5,402 nucleotides of DNA from Planctomycetaceae bacterium UBA4732 (GCA_002404095.1 DHJA01000050.1:34024-39425); one strand, 5' to 3'; shown: positions 1-5,348, counted from the stretch's first letter. Translations and numbers: made by a program. The notes: generated by a model from the letters alone, not told the origin.

Positions 1-239
1 ATTTCGCCGCGTCGTTGGTTCAACGTGGCTTGAAACAGCGGATCATACAACCGCCATTTCGTGACGCACGTTCGGGACAGGTTCAGCAGTTCGGCCGTTT
101 CCTTATCGGTCTTGCCGCTCGCTAGAAGGTCGAGGGCGTTTAGCTGGGGCATCGTCAGCCCGCGTTTGTGTTGCCGTTGGTAGACGACGGTTCCGTTTTC
201 GCTCTGCGCGGCCTGCGGCTTGTGTCTTGCGGCGGTCAT
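1..239 (-). CDS. Helix-turn-helix protein, terminase-small-subunit-like; 3' end beyond left edge
   Basis: An open frame starts at ATG 239-237 and stays open for 79 codons to the edge, so the C-terminus is missing. Residues 1-28 are basic and polar. Residues 33-78 form a helix-turn-helix: a first helix around LNALDLLASG, the turn-and-helix pattern KTDKETAELLNLSRTCVTKW, then a YDPLFQATLN segment. This order (HTH, tryptophan, 'YDP.F...LN.RR') is what I associate with the phBC6A51-type HTH and small-terminase DNA-binding domains of phages and integrated elements, and with many planctomycete accessory genes. The likely role is sequence-specific DNA binding; a packaging role is only inferred. The Shine-Dalgarno is weak (a GCGAGA-like run about 7 bases upstream). 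Its ATG shares an ATGA with a TGA stop in another frame, but I could not define a convincing gene there. Confidence 0.72.
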   Translation of the reverse strand, partial: MTAARHKPQAAQSENGTVVYQRQHKRGLTMPQLNALDLLASGKTDKETAELLNLSRTCVTKWRLYDPLFQATLNQRRGE

Positions 240-338
240 TTCGGCGTCTCGCTTTCAGTGATAAGGGCGGCGTGTGGCCGGCCGATTTCAGACGGCCCAC
301 GGGCCGCCTCTTGCAATCCGGACGCGGCCTGAGTGATT
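240..338. other. Short stretch without a convincing gene
   Basis: This 99-bp gap separates the 71-residue gene from the partial HTH gene. It holds a GGCCGGCC palindrome and the inverted repeat CGGCCC-AC-GGGCCG. The latter could fold only as a very tight hairpin and has no T tract, so I do not call a terminator. One frame is open and ends at TGA 238-236, overlapping the next ATG, but its only start candidates are TTG codons without a Shine-Dalgarno. Confidence 0.4.
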
Positions 339-554
339 CTACGCGGTCGATTTGCCGCGATTGCCCTCCGGTTGCGGGATGAGGCGCTCGAGGTGGGCTT
401 GTAGGGTGTTGACCATCGCGTCGGCGTCAAGGCCGAGGCGCATGAGCGGAAACGTCGGCGGCATGGCGCCGGGCTGCTCGGCTTCGACGGTCGCCTTTAG
501 CTGTTGTGCCAGGGCAATCAAGTCGTCCAATCGCGCGGCTATGACCTCCTTCAT
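339..554 (-). CDS. Small helical hypothetical protein, 71 residues
   Basis: Not recognised. I chose ATG 554-552 because it overlaps the stop of the upstream gene as ATGA (551-554) and has GGAGG at 563-567, eight bases upstream. A TTG in the same frame at 569-567 would add five residues but overlaps that GGAGG. The protein is short and mostly helical. Residues 1-30 (MKEVIAARLDDLIALAQQLK and following) have an amphipathic heptad-like pattern. A middle stretch with two prolines (PPTFPLMRLGLD) follows, then a second helix around DAMVNTLQAHLERLI and a polar tail. No transmembrane segment, signal peptide or metal-binding motif is visible. Helical shape and tight coupling to the upstream gene suggest a small accessory or subunit-like protein of the element. 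No function can be assigned. Confidence 0.66.
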   Translation of the reverse strand: MKEVIAARLDDLIALAQQLKATVEAEQPGAMPPTFPLMRLGLDADAMVNTLQAHLERLIPQPEGNRGKSTA

Positions 555-964
555 CGGGTCAACCTCCAATCGGAGACCTTCGGCGCGGCGCCGGCGGGCG
601 GAAAAAGCCCCTTGACCAATTCGAGTAAATCAGGCTCGTCGCCAGTAGCCCACCAGCTCGCGTCACGCGGAACGCTTTGAAACGACGCTGGCGGGCGGAT
701 CGGCTTGCCCAAGACATCGGCCAGGGCCTCGGCTTGCTCCACGGAAAGGCCGCCGTTGAATTGCATGACGGCGGCGCGCTCTTGCCGGGTTTCGCGTAGG
801 TCCGGCGGTAAGATGGATGGTGAAATGGCGGTGGGGGTTGAGGGCGGCGACGGCGGTTGCGGGGCCGGTTGAACCCCTTCCGCCAACCACGGCGGGGGCC
901 AAGTGGAACAGGTAGGAACATGTTCCAAACCATTGCAGGCTATATGCGCTTTACCCCTATCCAT
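551..964 (-). CDS. Proline-rich hypothetical protein, 137 residues (161 with upstream start)
   Basis: Not recognised as a named family. Two starts are possible. ATG 964-962 has a strong ribosome-binding site (AAAGGGG at 970-976, five bases away). ATG 1036-1034 overlaps the primase stop as ATGA and has AAGGAA at 1047-1052, ten bases away; it adds 24 residues. I prefer 964 because of the better site, but coupling to the primase makes 1036 credible. In the short form, residues 31-55 are proline/serine-rich and probably disordered. Residues 57-86 (RETRQERAAVMQFNGGLSVE onward) resemble an 'ERAA...F.GGL..EEAE' helical motif I recall at the ends of several mobile-element proteins; this is recollection, not a search. 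The C-terminus carries a WW pair and an acidic helix (EPDLLELVKGL). The 5' part contains a TGTTCC palindrome (915-926) constrained at the DNA level, so the coding sequence doubles as a possible control site. Confidence 0.62.
   Translation of the reverse strand: MDRGKAHIACNGLEHVPTCSTWPPPWLAEGVQPAPQPPSPPSTPTAISPSILPPDLRETRQERAAVMQFNGGLSVEQAEALADVLGKPIRPPASFQSVPRDASWWATGDEPDLLELVKGLFPPAGAAPKVSDWRLTR
905..927. repeat. 23-bp GGAACA/TGTTCC element, copy A
   Basis: The element reads GGAACAGG, then TA, then GGAACATGTTCCA. It contains the perfect 12-bp palindrome GGAACATGTTCC (915-926) preceded by a further GGAACA half-site ten bases upstream. The reverse complement of 1003-1025 is identical at 21 of 23 positions, differing only at the central TA versus CT. 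The two copies face each other across about 75 bp. They lie in different codon phases, so protein conservation does not explain them. Confidence 0.85.
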
Positions 965-1002
965 TTCTTCCCCTTTCCTCTCGCGCCACACGTGCAGTTG
1001 TG

Positions 1003-1025
1003 TGGAACATGTTCCAGCCTGTTCC
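1003..1025. repeat. 23-bp GGAACA/TGTTCC element, copy B (inverted)
   Basis: This is the inverted partner of 905-927. It starts with TGGAACATGTTCCA (1003-1016, a perfect palindrome) and ends in a TGTTCC half-site at 1020-1025. It lies just after the primase stop, ahead of the downstream gene's preferred start at 964, where an operator, parS-like or iteron-type site would fit. The binding protein is unknown. Confidence 0.85.
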
Positions 1026-1032
1026 GGTCGGG

Positions 1033-3267
1033 TCATTTCAGGTCAATTCCTTCGTAAACGCGGATTCGCGCGCCGTCGGCGCGCGGTTGAGCGCTTCCAA
1101 GAGCGGGAACCGCTGCGCGCAGGTCGCGGCCGAACGTGGCGGCGGCGCCGGGGTGTTCTCGGCCTTGCTCTTGGCACCAACCTTTCCAGGCGTCGAAAAG
1201 GACGGTGCGTTCCACCTGATAGCTCGGCCCGATCCGGCAGCGCTCATTCACAAATTGCCCGATGGGACTTGCCAAGTCCGCCAGCTCGTCGATCATGCCG
1301 CGGCTAGAATCGGGCTGAAGGAAATAGCCGCGGTCGCGCAGCCGTTGCCAGCCCGCGATCGCCCAGAGCAAGACGCCGGGCAGCTCGGCCAGAAGCCGGC
1401 CCGTCAAGCTGGTGTCTTCCTTGCCGTACCAACTGCGCGTCAAACGCAAGAGGATCATCCGCCCCGGCAACGCTCCGCTTGAATCGCTCAACCGGGGCAG
1501 CTCGTTTGTGAGGACCGTAAACCGCACGCTCAGCTTGGCGGTTACGGACGATAGGAACTTGCGGTCAACGGTCTGCGCGTCCTCTCCGCTGATGGACAGT
1601 AGCCGCTCAGTCACGGCGGCGATGTCCGTCCGGCCGCTCAGCCGGGCGTCCTGGATCATCGCCACGGTTTTGCCTAGCAGCGGTTGCAAGCCGAAATTCG
1701 TGGCGAGACCGGATAACGTCGGGCAAGTCACGTTCTCATCCCCGATCAAGCCCCGTATGACGCGGGCAATCGTCCCTTTGCCGGATCGCTTCGGGCCGAC
1801 AAGGATCAAGATTTTCTGTTGGCTCGTGTCCGGCGTGAGAAGATAACCAACCCATTCTTGTAGCGCGCTGATGCTCGTCGGGTCGTCCGGCCATAGTTCC
1901 GCCAAGAAGTTGAGCCAGGCCGACGGCTTCGGAGCGGCAGGGTTGAAATCAAAGTCCAAGCAGCTCGGCGAAAAGAAGCGCGGCGTCGGCGCCGTGAAGT
2001 GATTTTTGCCGGCCACAAGGGAAGGCAGGTGTATCAGCCCGTTGCGGCACGCCAAGCACTCGGGCGCGGGGAACGGGCCGTCGCCGTCAAGCCAAGCGGG
2101 GGTCTCTGTACGCGAAGGCAGCATGGTTAGGCTCGCCAGGGCGTGGGCGACGTCGGTAATCATCCGGCCCGTCACCTTGCGAACTTCGGGGGGCGGCTTG
2201 TCCGCCTCCGCCAGCTTTTGAGCGATCAAGTTTACGCGGTCCAGCTCGGCCTTAGCCGAGGCCGTCAACTCGGCCCGCAGTTCTTTTTCCGGCACGATGC
2301 GATAGGCCGAACCGTTCCATCGGTTCCACTCCTCGCGCCAAGAGTGAAGAGTCAGGCCGCCGGCGTGATGGCAGCTTTCGCCGATGAACAGGCGGGCCAG
2401 GCGGTGCGGATCGTCGGGGGCTTCGTTTGGCGTCAGCCCTTTTTCCGGCGGCGCCGGTTCAACCGCGACGGTCAACAGTTCGCGGAAGGCGTCCGGGCCG
2501 TTCGCCACAAGGTAATCGTCTAATCCAACTTTGATCGGTTTGCCGTCGGGTCCGTTTTCTCCTTGGGGCAGGCGGACGATCTTGACTGACGCGCCGTGGC
2601 CTTGCAACGTCTCGGCCAAGCGCCACTCGGCCTGGCGGACGTTGGAATTGGCCGCCAAGTCGGAATCGAAAACGACATAGACGATTCGACCTTTCCAGGC
2701 CACGGCTTTTAGATCGTCAATCAGTTCCCGCTCGCCTTGTCCCTTGCCGTCCTTGTCCTTGCTCCGCTTCCTTTGCCAACCGTAGACGCCAACCAGCCCG
2801 ATGCACGGGAACCCCTCTTGATCGGCCTTGCACGCTTTCTTCTCGCCTTCCACGATGACCAATGGGGCCGATGGATCATTCAAGGCGGCCAGCGTGCCCG
2901 CTGGGAAGTAGGCGCGATTGCTGCAACCCTTCGGCGATTCGTATTTGTTCGGCTTCCCGTCTTCCTTGCCCTTGCGGGGGCGGTCGGGTTTCAGGCGGCC
3001 GTATCCGCTCGGCTTGCCCTCGGCGGTGACGAACGGAATACAAAGGCAGTCCCCCAACTCGCCGTTGTAGCGCTTCCACCGCAGCGCCGCTTGCACGCTC
3101 GCCGGCGCTTGGAGTGAATGGAATCCGCATCGGGCAATCTGTTGATCGGTCAACCCGCTCTGGCGAAGATCGGCCAAGTGTCGCGGCGTCAAGCAGGGCA
3201 AGGCGGTTTCCGGCTTGCCGTTGCTCCCGGCCGCGGTCGACTTGCTCATGGAAGAGGCGGCGGTCAT
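1033..3267 (-). CDS. Primase-helicase: DUF3854-type TOPRIM plus D5/P4-family SF3 helicase
   Basis: This 744-residue protein should prime and unwind DNA for replication of the element. The N-terminal part (about 25-265) matches the DUF3854/TOPRIM pattern: a 'HLADLRQSGLTDQQIARCGF' opening, GDCLCIPF (72-79), the catalytic-glutamate loop IVEGEKKA (138-145, E140), FDSD (200-203) for the metal-binding aspartates, and GLDDYL (248-253). A linker and a D5_N-like region (about 285-480) follow. The SF3 ATPase has Walker A GPKRSGKGT (491-499), Walker B ending at D540 (VAMIQDA), sensor-1 FTVLTNELP with N588, and conserved arginines near 603-611 as finger candidates. Residues 668-722 look like a winged-helix tail. 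No CHC2-type zinc finger is visible. ATG 3267-3265 is chosen; AAGGA at 3279-3283 lies 11 bases upstream, slightly far, and ATG 3249 has no ribosome-binding site. The stop overlaps a downstream ATG as ATGA. All motifs look intact, so it is probably active. Family assignment is from motifs only. Confidence 0.92.
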   Translation of the reverse strand: MTAASSMSKSTAAGSNGKPETALPCLTPRHLADLRQSGLTDQQIARCGFHSLQAPASVQAALRWKRYNGELGDCLCIPFVTAEGKPSGYGRLKPDRPRKGKEDGKPNKYESPKGCSNRAYFPAGTLAALNDPSAPLVIVEGEKKACKADQEGFPCIGLVGVYGWQRKRSKDKDGKGQGERELIDDLKAVAWKGRIVYVVFDSDLAANSNVRQAEWRLAETLQGHGASVKIVRLPQGENGPDGKPIKVGLDDYLVANGPDAFRELLTVAVEPAPPEKGLTPNEAPDDPHRLARLFIGESCHHAGGLTLHSWREEWNRWNGSAYRIVPEKELRAELTASAKAELDRVNLIAQKLAEADKPPPEVRKVTGRMITDVAHALASLTMLPSRTETPAWLDGDGPFPAPECLACRNGLIHLPSLVAGKNHFTAPTPRFFSPSCLDFDFNPAAPKPSAWLNFLAELWPDDPTSISALQEWVGYLLTPDTSQQKILILVGPKRSGKGTIARVIRGLIGDENVTCPTLSGLATNFGLQPLLGKTVAMIQDARLSGRTDIAAVTERLLSISGEDAQTVDRKFLSSVTAKLSVRFTVLTNELPRLSDSSGALPGRMILLRLTRSWYGKEDTSLTGRLLAELPGVLLWAIAGWQRLRDRGYFLQPDSSRGMIDELADLASPIGQFVNERCRIGPSYQVERTVLFDAWKGWCQEQGREHPGAAATFGRDLRAAVPALGSAQPRADGARIRVYEGIDLK

Positions 3268-3341
3268 AATGGGGGTAGTCCTTTCACTGACAATTCGGTG
3301 TCACTGCCGCGCGGCCGGGGTTCACGTCCCGGCCGTCGGCG
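3268..3341. other. Gap before the primase gene with a GC-rich hairpin
   Basis: CGGCCGGG (3312-3319) pairs perfectly with CCCGGCCG (3328-3335) across an eight-base loop. Closer to the primase start is a short inverted repeat, TGACA-CCGAAT-TGTCA on the minus strand. No T tract follows the hairpin in the direction of transcription, so it is more likely an mRNA structure or processing/attenuation element than an intrinsic terminator. It may set primase levels relative to the upstream HTH genes. Confidence 0.5.
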
Positions 3342-3617
3342 TCATTTGTGTTTAGCTTTTTTCAACGCTTCCCATTCCGCGCGGCACGGAGCGCCGGCCT
3401 CAAGCCAATCGCGGATTTCTTGAACGCACCAGAGAACGCGGGTGTTTAATTTGAGCGGCCGAGGCAGCTTGCCGGCCGAGTCCATCTGGCGGATGGTGCG
3501 CAGGCCGAGAGATAACAGGTTGCCGAGGGCGCGCGCGTCGGCCAACAGCGGCGCGACGGCCAGGGACTTCGGGGCGGCGCCGTTCGCCGTCGGATCGGGG
3601 GTGAGGCTCAGGTGCAC
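3342..3617 (-). CDS. AlpA/excisionase-like helix-turn-helix protein, 91 residues
   Basis: This is a small DNA-binding protein of the MerR/AlpA/excisionase type. I start it at GTG 3617-3615, which overlaps the 3' end of the preceding HTH gene by 10 bases and has AGGGGG at 3625-3630, seven bases upstream. The frame stays open further upstream, but that part lies antiparallel to no known motif and overlaps the neighbour. Residues 24-72 carry the fold: LLADARALGNLLSLGLRTIR (HTH with an ALGNLLSLGLRTIR recognition region), MDSAGKLPRPLKL (wing), and VLWCVQEIRDWLEAG (final helix). The pattern 'R.MDSAGKLPRP.....V.W...EI..W' is typical of AlpA-like activators and excisionases in integrated elements. 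Likely roles are excision/integration directionality or activation of element genes. Its site could be the repeat cluster upstream. Which of the two HTH proteins is the regulator and which the excisionase cannot be told. Confidence 0.8.
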   Translation of the reverse strand: MHLSLTPDPTANGAAPKSLAVAPLLADARALGNLLSLGLRTIRQMDSAGKLPRPLKLNTRVLWCVQEIRDWLEAGAPCRAEWEALKKAKHK

Positions 3618-3832
3618 GGCGCCGCCCCCTTCCGCCGCGCGTCGATGCGGTCTAACTCGTCTTGGACCAGAGCGATAGCCGCGGTGGAGTAGACGCGGAC
3701 GGCGCCGGCCTGTGCCGCGGGCCGGATGTGGTGGCGCGTCGCCAGAATCCACTGGACGCGGCGCGGCGGTTGCCCCAGGCGCGCGGCAATGTCGGCTGCG
3801 GTTACAAGGCGGACGGGAGATTCTGCCAGCAT
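3608..3832 (-). CDS. Small MerR-like helix-turn-helix protein, 74 residues
   Basis: This is the first gene of the putative operon. ATG 3832-3830 has GAGG at 3842-3845, nine bases upstream. A GTG at 3892-3890 would extend it by 20 residues but has no ribosome-binding site and begins inside a GTGTTCAC repeat, so I prefer the shorter form. Residues 8-30 (RLVTAADIAARLGQPPRRVQ and on) form a helix-turn-helix. 'HHIRPAAQAGAVRVYSTAAI' (34-53) matches the wing of MerR-like small regulators, and 55-68 is a charged helix. It overlaps the next HTH gene by 10 bases, implying coupled translation. It probably binds DNA as a repressor or excisionase and may autoregulate through the upstream half-sites; that link is inferred from position only. 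Confidence 0.74.
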   Translation of the reverse strand: MLAESPVRLVTAADIAARLGQPPRRVQWILATRHHIRPAAQAGAVRVYSTAAIALVQDELDRIDARRKGAAPCT

Positions 3833-3884
3833 GAGAGAACGCCTCGCTTCGGTTGTGGAGGATTGCCCTTCCAACCTAAGCGAG

Positions 3885-3992
3885 GTGTTCACGGAGGAGT
3901 ACGAAAAAACACTGTATTTTCAGGCGGAAATGAGCGCCAAGTGTTCATGAACACCCCGAAAGTGTTCCAGCGGAACACCCCCGGAACACCCC
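3885..3992. promoter_or_regulatory. GTGTTC/GAACAC repeat cluster: operator, iteron or parS-like site
   Basis: Six half-sites fall within about 105 bp: GTGTTC at 3885, 3941 and 3962, and GAACAC at 3949, 3973 and 3984. They build a perfect 14-bp palindrome GTGTTCATGAACAC (3941-3954) and GTGTTCC-AGC-GGAACAC (3962-3978). There is also a perfect tandem 11-bp repeat CGGAACACCCC (3971-3981 and 3982-3992), so two half-sites are one helical turn apart. The cluster lies between the orphan gene ending at 4001 and the HTH genes. Density and helical phasing argue for cooperative protein binding. The related GGAACA elements at 905-927 and 1003-1025 suggest the same protein binds elsewhere. Confidence 0.8.
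3911..3940 (-). promoter_or_regulatory. Candidate promoter for the HTH-primase operon
   Basis: On the minus strand a -35-like TTGGCG (3940-3935) is separated by 18 bp from a -10-like TACAGT (3916-3911). Each matches four of six sigma-70 consensus bases. The region is AT-richer than its surroundings. The perfect palindrome at 3941-3954 abuts the -35 box, and a half-site overlaps the leader at 3885-3892, a typical arrangement for repression or activation. Confidence 0.45.
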
Positions 3993-4000
3993 GGAATCAC

Positions 4001-5119
4001 TTAGAACTGTTTCCGGACGTGGACCTTTCCACGGCGGCCTTTATCAAGGGGCGATCCTTCATCGTCGGCTGCTTGCTCCCTCACCAACCCTTGCAACTCG
4101 GGATCCCCAGCAGCGGAATCCATCGCGGACGTGAACGCTTGCGCCTTGCGTCGTCGCGGCCGCTTGGAAAGTCCTTCCTTTTCCAACCTGTCTTGAAGCG
4201 CACGCCAAGCGGCAATCCCTTGGATCGAAGGGATTGGCACTCCGGTTTCTTGTTTTATCTCCCGGATGCTTACTTCTCCCTTGCGGGCGCGCGCTTCGTG
4301 CGATTTCAGGTAGGCGCGGACCTTGACCTCGCTTTCGCCCTTTGAAAGCGCCGGCTTTTTCGCATCTTCGGGCGGGGCGTCGCGCGGCGGGGCGTCTACG
4401 GCGGCGTTCGGTGCGCGGTCGGTTAGGGTCTCTATCACGGATTCCAAGTAAACCAGCGCCTGAAGGCGATCAATACCGTTGGCGGCAAGGATCGAACCAA
4501 TCTCGCAACGCAAGAGATATTTTCTTAGGTCAACGAGCGCAATCTTGTGCCGCATGTCGAGTGAGGATTCCGCGATCTCAGGGCAGTCGGCCCTGCGGGG
4601 TTCTGGGGGTCGGGATCCTCTAACGATTACCATCCGTCGCTGCATATCGAGTGATTCCGCGGTCTCAGGGCCGTCGCCGACGAACACCCGCCCACTGTCA
4701 TTATCCTCCGGGCTGTCCGTAAACCACGGGGCCCACGTCGCAGCGCTAACCCCCTCCGGGCAGTCGCCCACGACGCAATCCTCGCAATCCTCCGGCCCCA
4801 TAGTCCTGGTCCACACTTCACTAACCGCCATTTCGATAAGCCAGCCGTGGGCCTGGTCGCTCGGCGCCTCGGACCGGTCTTGTTCGAGCTGCGCGACGAG
4901 CCAAGCGTGGTCCTTCAGTCCTTGAATGAGGGGGGGGCCCTCGTCCATTATCGCCCCTCCAAGCGCAACGAGCCAAGCGGGGTTTTCGCGCGGCGCGCCG
5001 CACTGCGCGACGAGCCAAGCGGGGGCTTGCCAGTCCGCCGTGGGCGGGTGTTCGATGGTGCGAACCAGCTCCTCAATCGCTTCGATGATGGGGGGCAAGT
5101 CGAGATGTGAAAGCGGCAT
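4001..5119 (-). CDS. Orphan repeat-bearing protein with basic, HTH-like C-terminus, 372 residues
   Basis: Not recognised. ATG 5119-5117 has AAGGAA at 5128-5133, eight bases upstream. Residues 34-96 contain AWLVA at 34, 48 and 72 and a diverged GWLIE at 92, at spacings of 14, 24 and 20. The first three are encoded by near-identical 17-bp DNA repeats (4891, 4963, 5005). Residues 107-190 contain tandem EDC-EDC, then three GD(C/G)PE-type units; the last two continue as AESLDM and AESSLDM and come from a roughly 38-bp DNA repeat. Residues 190-235 look helical (ALVDLRKYLLRCEIGSILAA). Residues 262-318 (SEVKVRAYLKSHEARARKGE, then VSIREIKQETGVPIPSIQ) resemble a winged helix-turn-helix, followed by basic KRPRRRK. 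No signal peptide or membrane segment is seen. Its length and intact frame argue for a real gene. It may be a DNA-binding accessory protein of the element. The short duplications suggest fast evolution. Confidence 0.72.
   Translation of the reverse strand: MPLSHLDLPPIIEAIEELVRTIEHPPTADWQAPAWLVAQCGAPRENPAWLVALGGAIMDEGPPLIQGLKDHAWLVAQLEQDRSEAPSDQAHGWLIEMAVSEVWTRTMGPEDCEDCVVGDCPEGVSAATWAPWFTDSPEDNDSGRVFVGDGPETAESLDMQRRMVIVRGSRPPEPRRADCPEIAESSLDMRHKIALVDLRKYLLRCEIGSILAANGIDRLQALVYLESVIETLTDRAPNAAVDAPPRDAPPEDAKKPALSKGESEVKVRAYLKSHEARARKGEVSIREIKQETGVPIPSIQGIAAWRALQDRLEKEGLSKRPRRRKAQAFTSAMDSAAGDPELQGLVREQAADDEGSPLDKGRRGKVHVRKQF
4552..4677. repeat. Imperfect direct repeat inside the orphan gene
   Basis: A segment of about 38 bp at 4552-4590 recurs at about 4642-4677 with a three-base indel (one codon) and a few substitutions. 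A degenerate third piece sharing GGGCAGTCG lies near 4758. The indel keeps the frame and the copies encode similar peptides, so this is an in-gene duplication, not an intergenic repeat. Confidence 0.7.
4891..5023. repeat. Three copies of a 17-bp repeat encoding AWLVA
   Basis: GCGCGACGAGCCAAGCG occurs at 4891-4907 and 5005-5021, with a one-mismatch copy at 4963-4979. All three keep the frame of the orphan gene and encode AWLVA on the minus strand. A diverged fourth unit lies near 4840. The uneven spacing argues against simple polymerase slippage of one unit. Confidence 0.75.
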
Positions 5120-5146
5120 GATGAGATTTCCTTGAGGGATGCGCCC

Positions 5147-5187
5147 GCCCCCCGGCGCCGACGGAAATCAAACCGGCGCCGAGGGGC
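5147..5187. repeat. Strong GC-rich hairpin upstream of the orphan gene
   Basis: Arms 5147-5160 and 5174-5187 pair over 14 positions with one mismatch. The inner core is CGGCGCCG on both sides, with a 13-base loop. No T tract follows on either strand, so an intrinsic terminator is not supported. It lies in the likely 5' leader of the orphan gene and could be an mRNA structure, a single-strand origin-like element or a protein site. Confidence 0.7.
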
Positions 5188-5237
5188 AGGCCGTCCGGTA
5201 GCTACTCCGGCCGTCTCGCTTCCTTGATTCTACGGTC

Positions 5238-5275
5238 CCTTCCCACGGGCGCCAGGGTCGCGTCCATTGCGTCGG
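5238..5275. repeat. 38-bp perfect direct repeat, copy 1
   Basis: This copy is identical over 38 bp to 5311-5348, beginning CCTTCCCACGGGCGCC and ending CCATTGCGTCGG. The two copies are 73 bp apart start to start, leaving a 35-bp, AT-richer spacer. No third copy is present before it. Confidence 0.92.
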
Positions 5276-5310
5276 GCGGCAGTCCACTCAAATGTATCTT
5301 TTCGTATCAT

Positions 5311-5348
5311 CCTTCCCACGGGCGCCAGGGTCGCGTCCATTGCGTCGG
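5311..5348. repeat. 38-bp perfect direct repeat, copy 2
   Basis: This is the second identical copy of the 5238-5275 unit. The 54 bases that follow to the window edge contain no further copy at the expected spacing. Repeat and spacer sizes fall in the CRISPR range, but two copies alone do not establish an array; an att site, recombinase site or dispersed genomic repeat fits equally. Confidence 0.92.

Noticed and set aside
236..430. Minus-strand 64-codon frame whose TGA overlaps the ATG of the left HTH gene
   Set aside because: It begins inside the 71-residue gene at a TTG, has no ribosome-binding site at any start candidate, and its composition looks like an out-of-frame shadow. The ATGA overlap may be chance; a 26-residue version from TTG 316 cannot be excluded.
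915..1015. GGAACATGTTCC palindromes as LexA (SOS) boxes
   Set aside because: The Gram-positive-type LexA box is GAAC-N4-GTTC, whereas these have only two bases between half-sites, and the 3941 palindrome has the opposite half-site orientation.
1000..1482. Plus-strand 160-codon frame opposite the primase C-terminus
   Set aside because: It is antisense to a clearly conserved coding region, and similar antisense frames occur along the whole primase gene, as expected from GC-rich codon bias.
2311..2336. GAACCG...CGGTTC inverted repeat inside the primase gene
   Set aside because: It is short and within conserved coding sequence, and it does not match the GTGTTC or GGAACA units closely enough to count as a related site.
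3662..4345. Long plus-strand open frame of 227 codons across the repeat cluster
   Set aside because: It is antisense to the HTH gene, the intergenic repeats and the end of the orphan gene. It shows no recognisable motif and owes its length to high GC content.
5048..5065. GTGTTCG...CGAAC inverted repeat inside the orphan gene as another cluster site
   Set aside because: It is a single occurrence with a different spacer in coding sequence and no tandem copies; chance is the simplest explanation.
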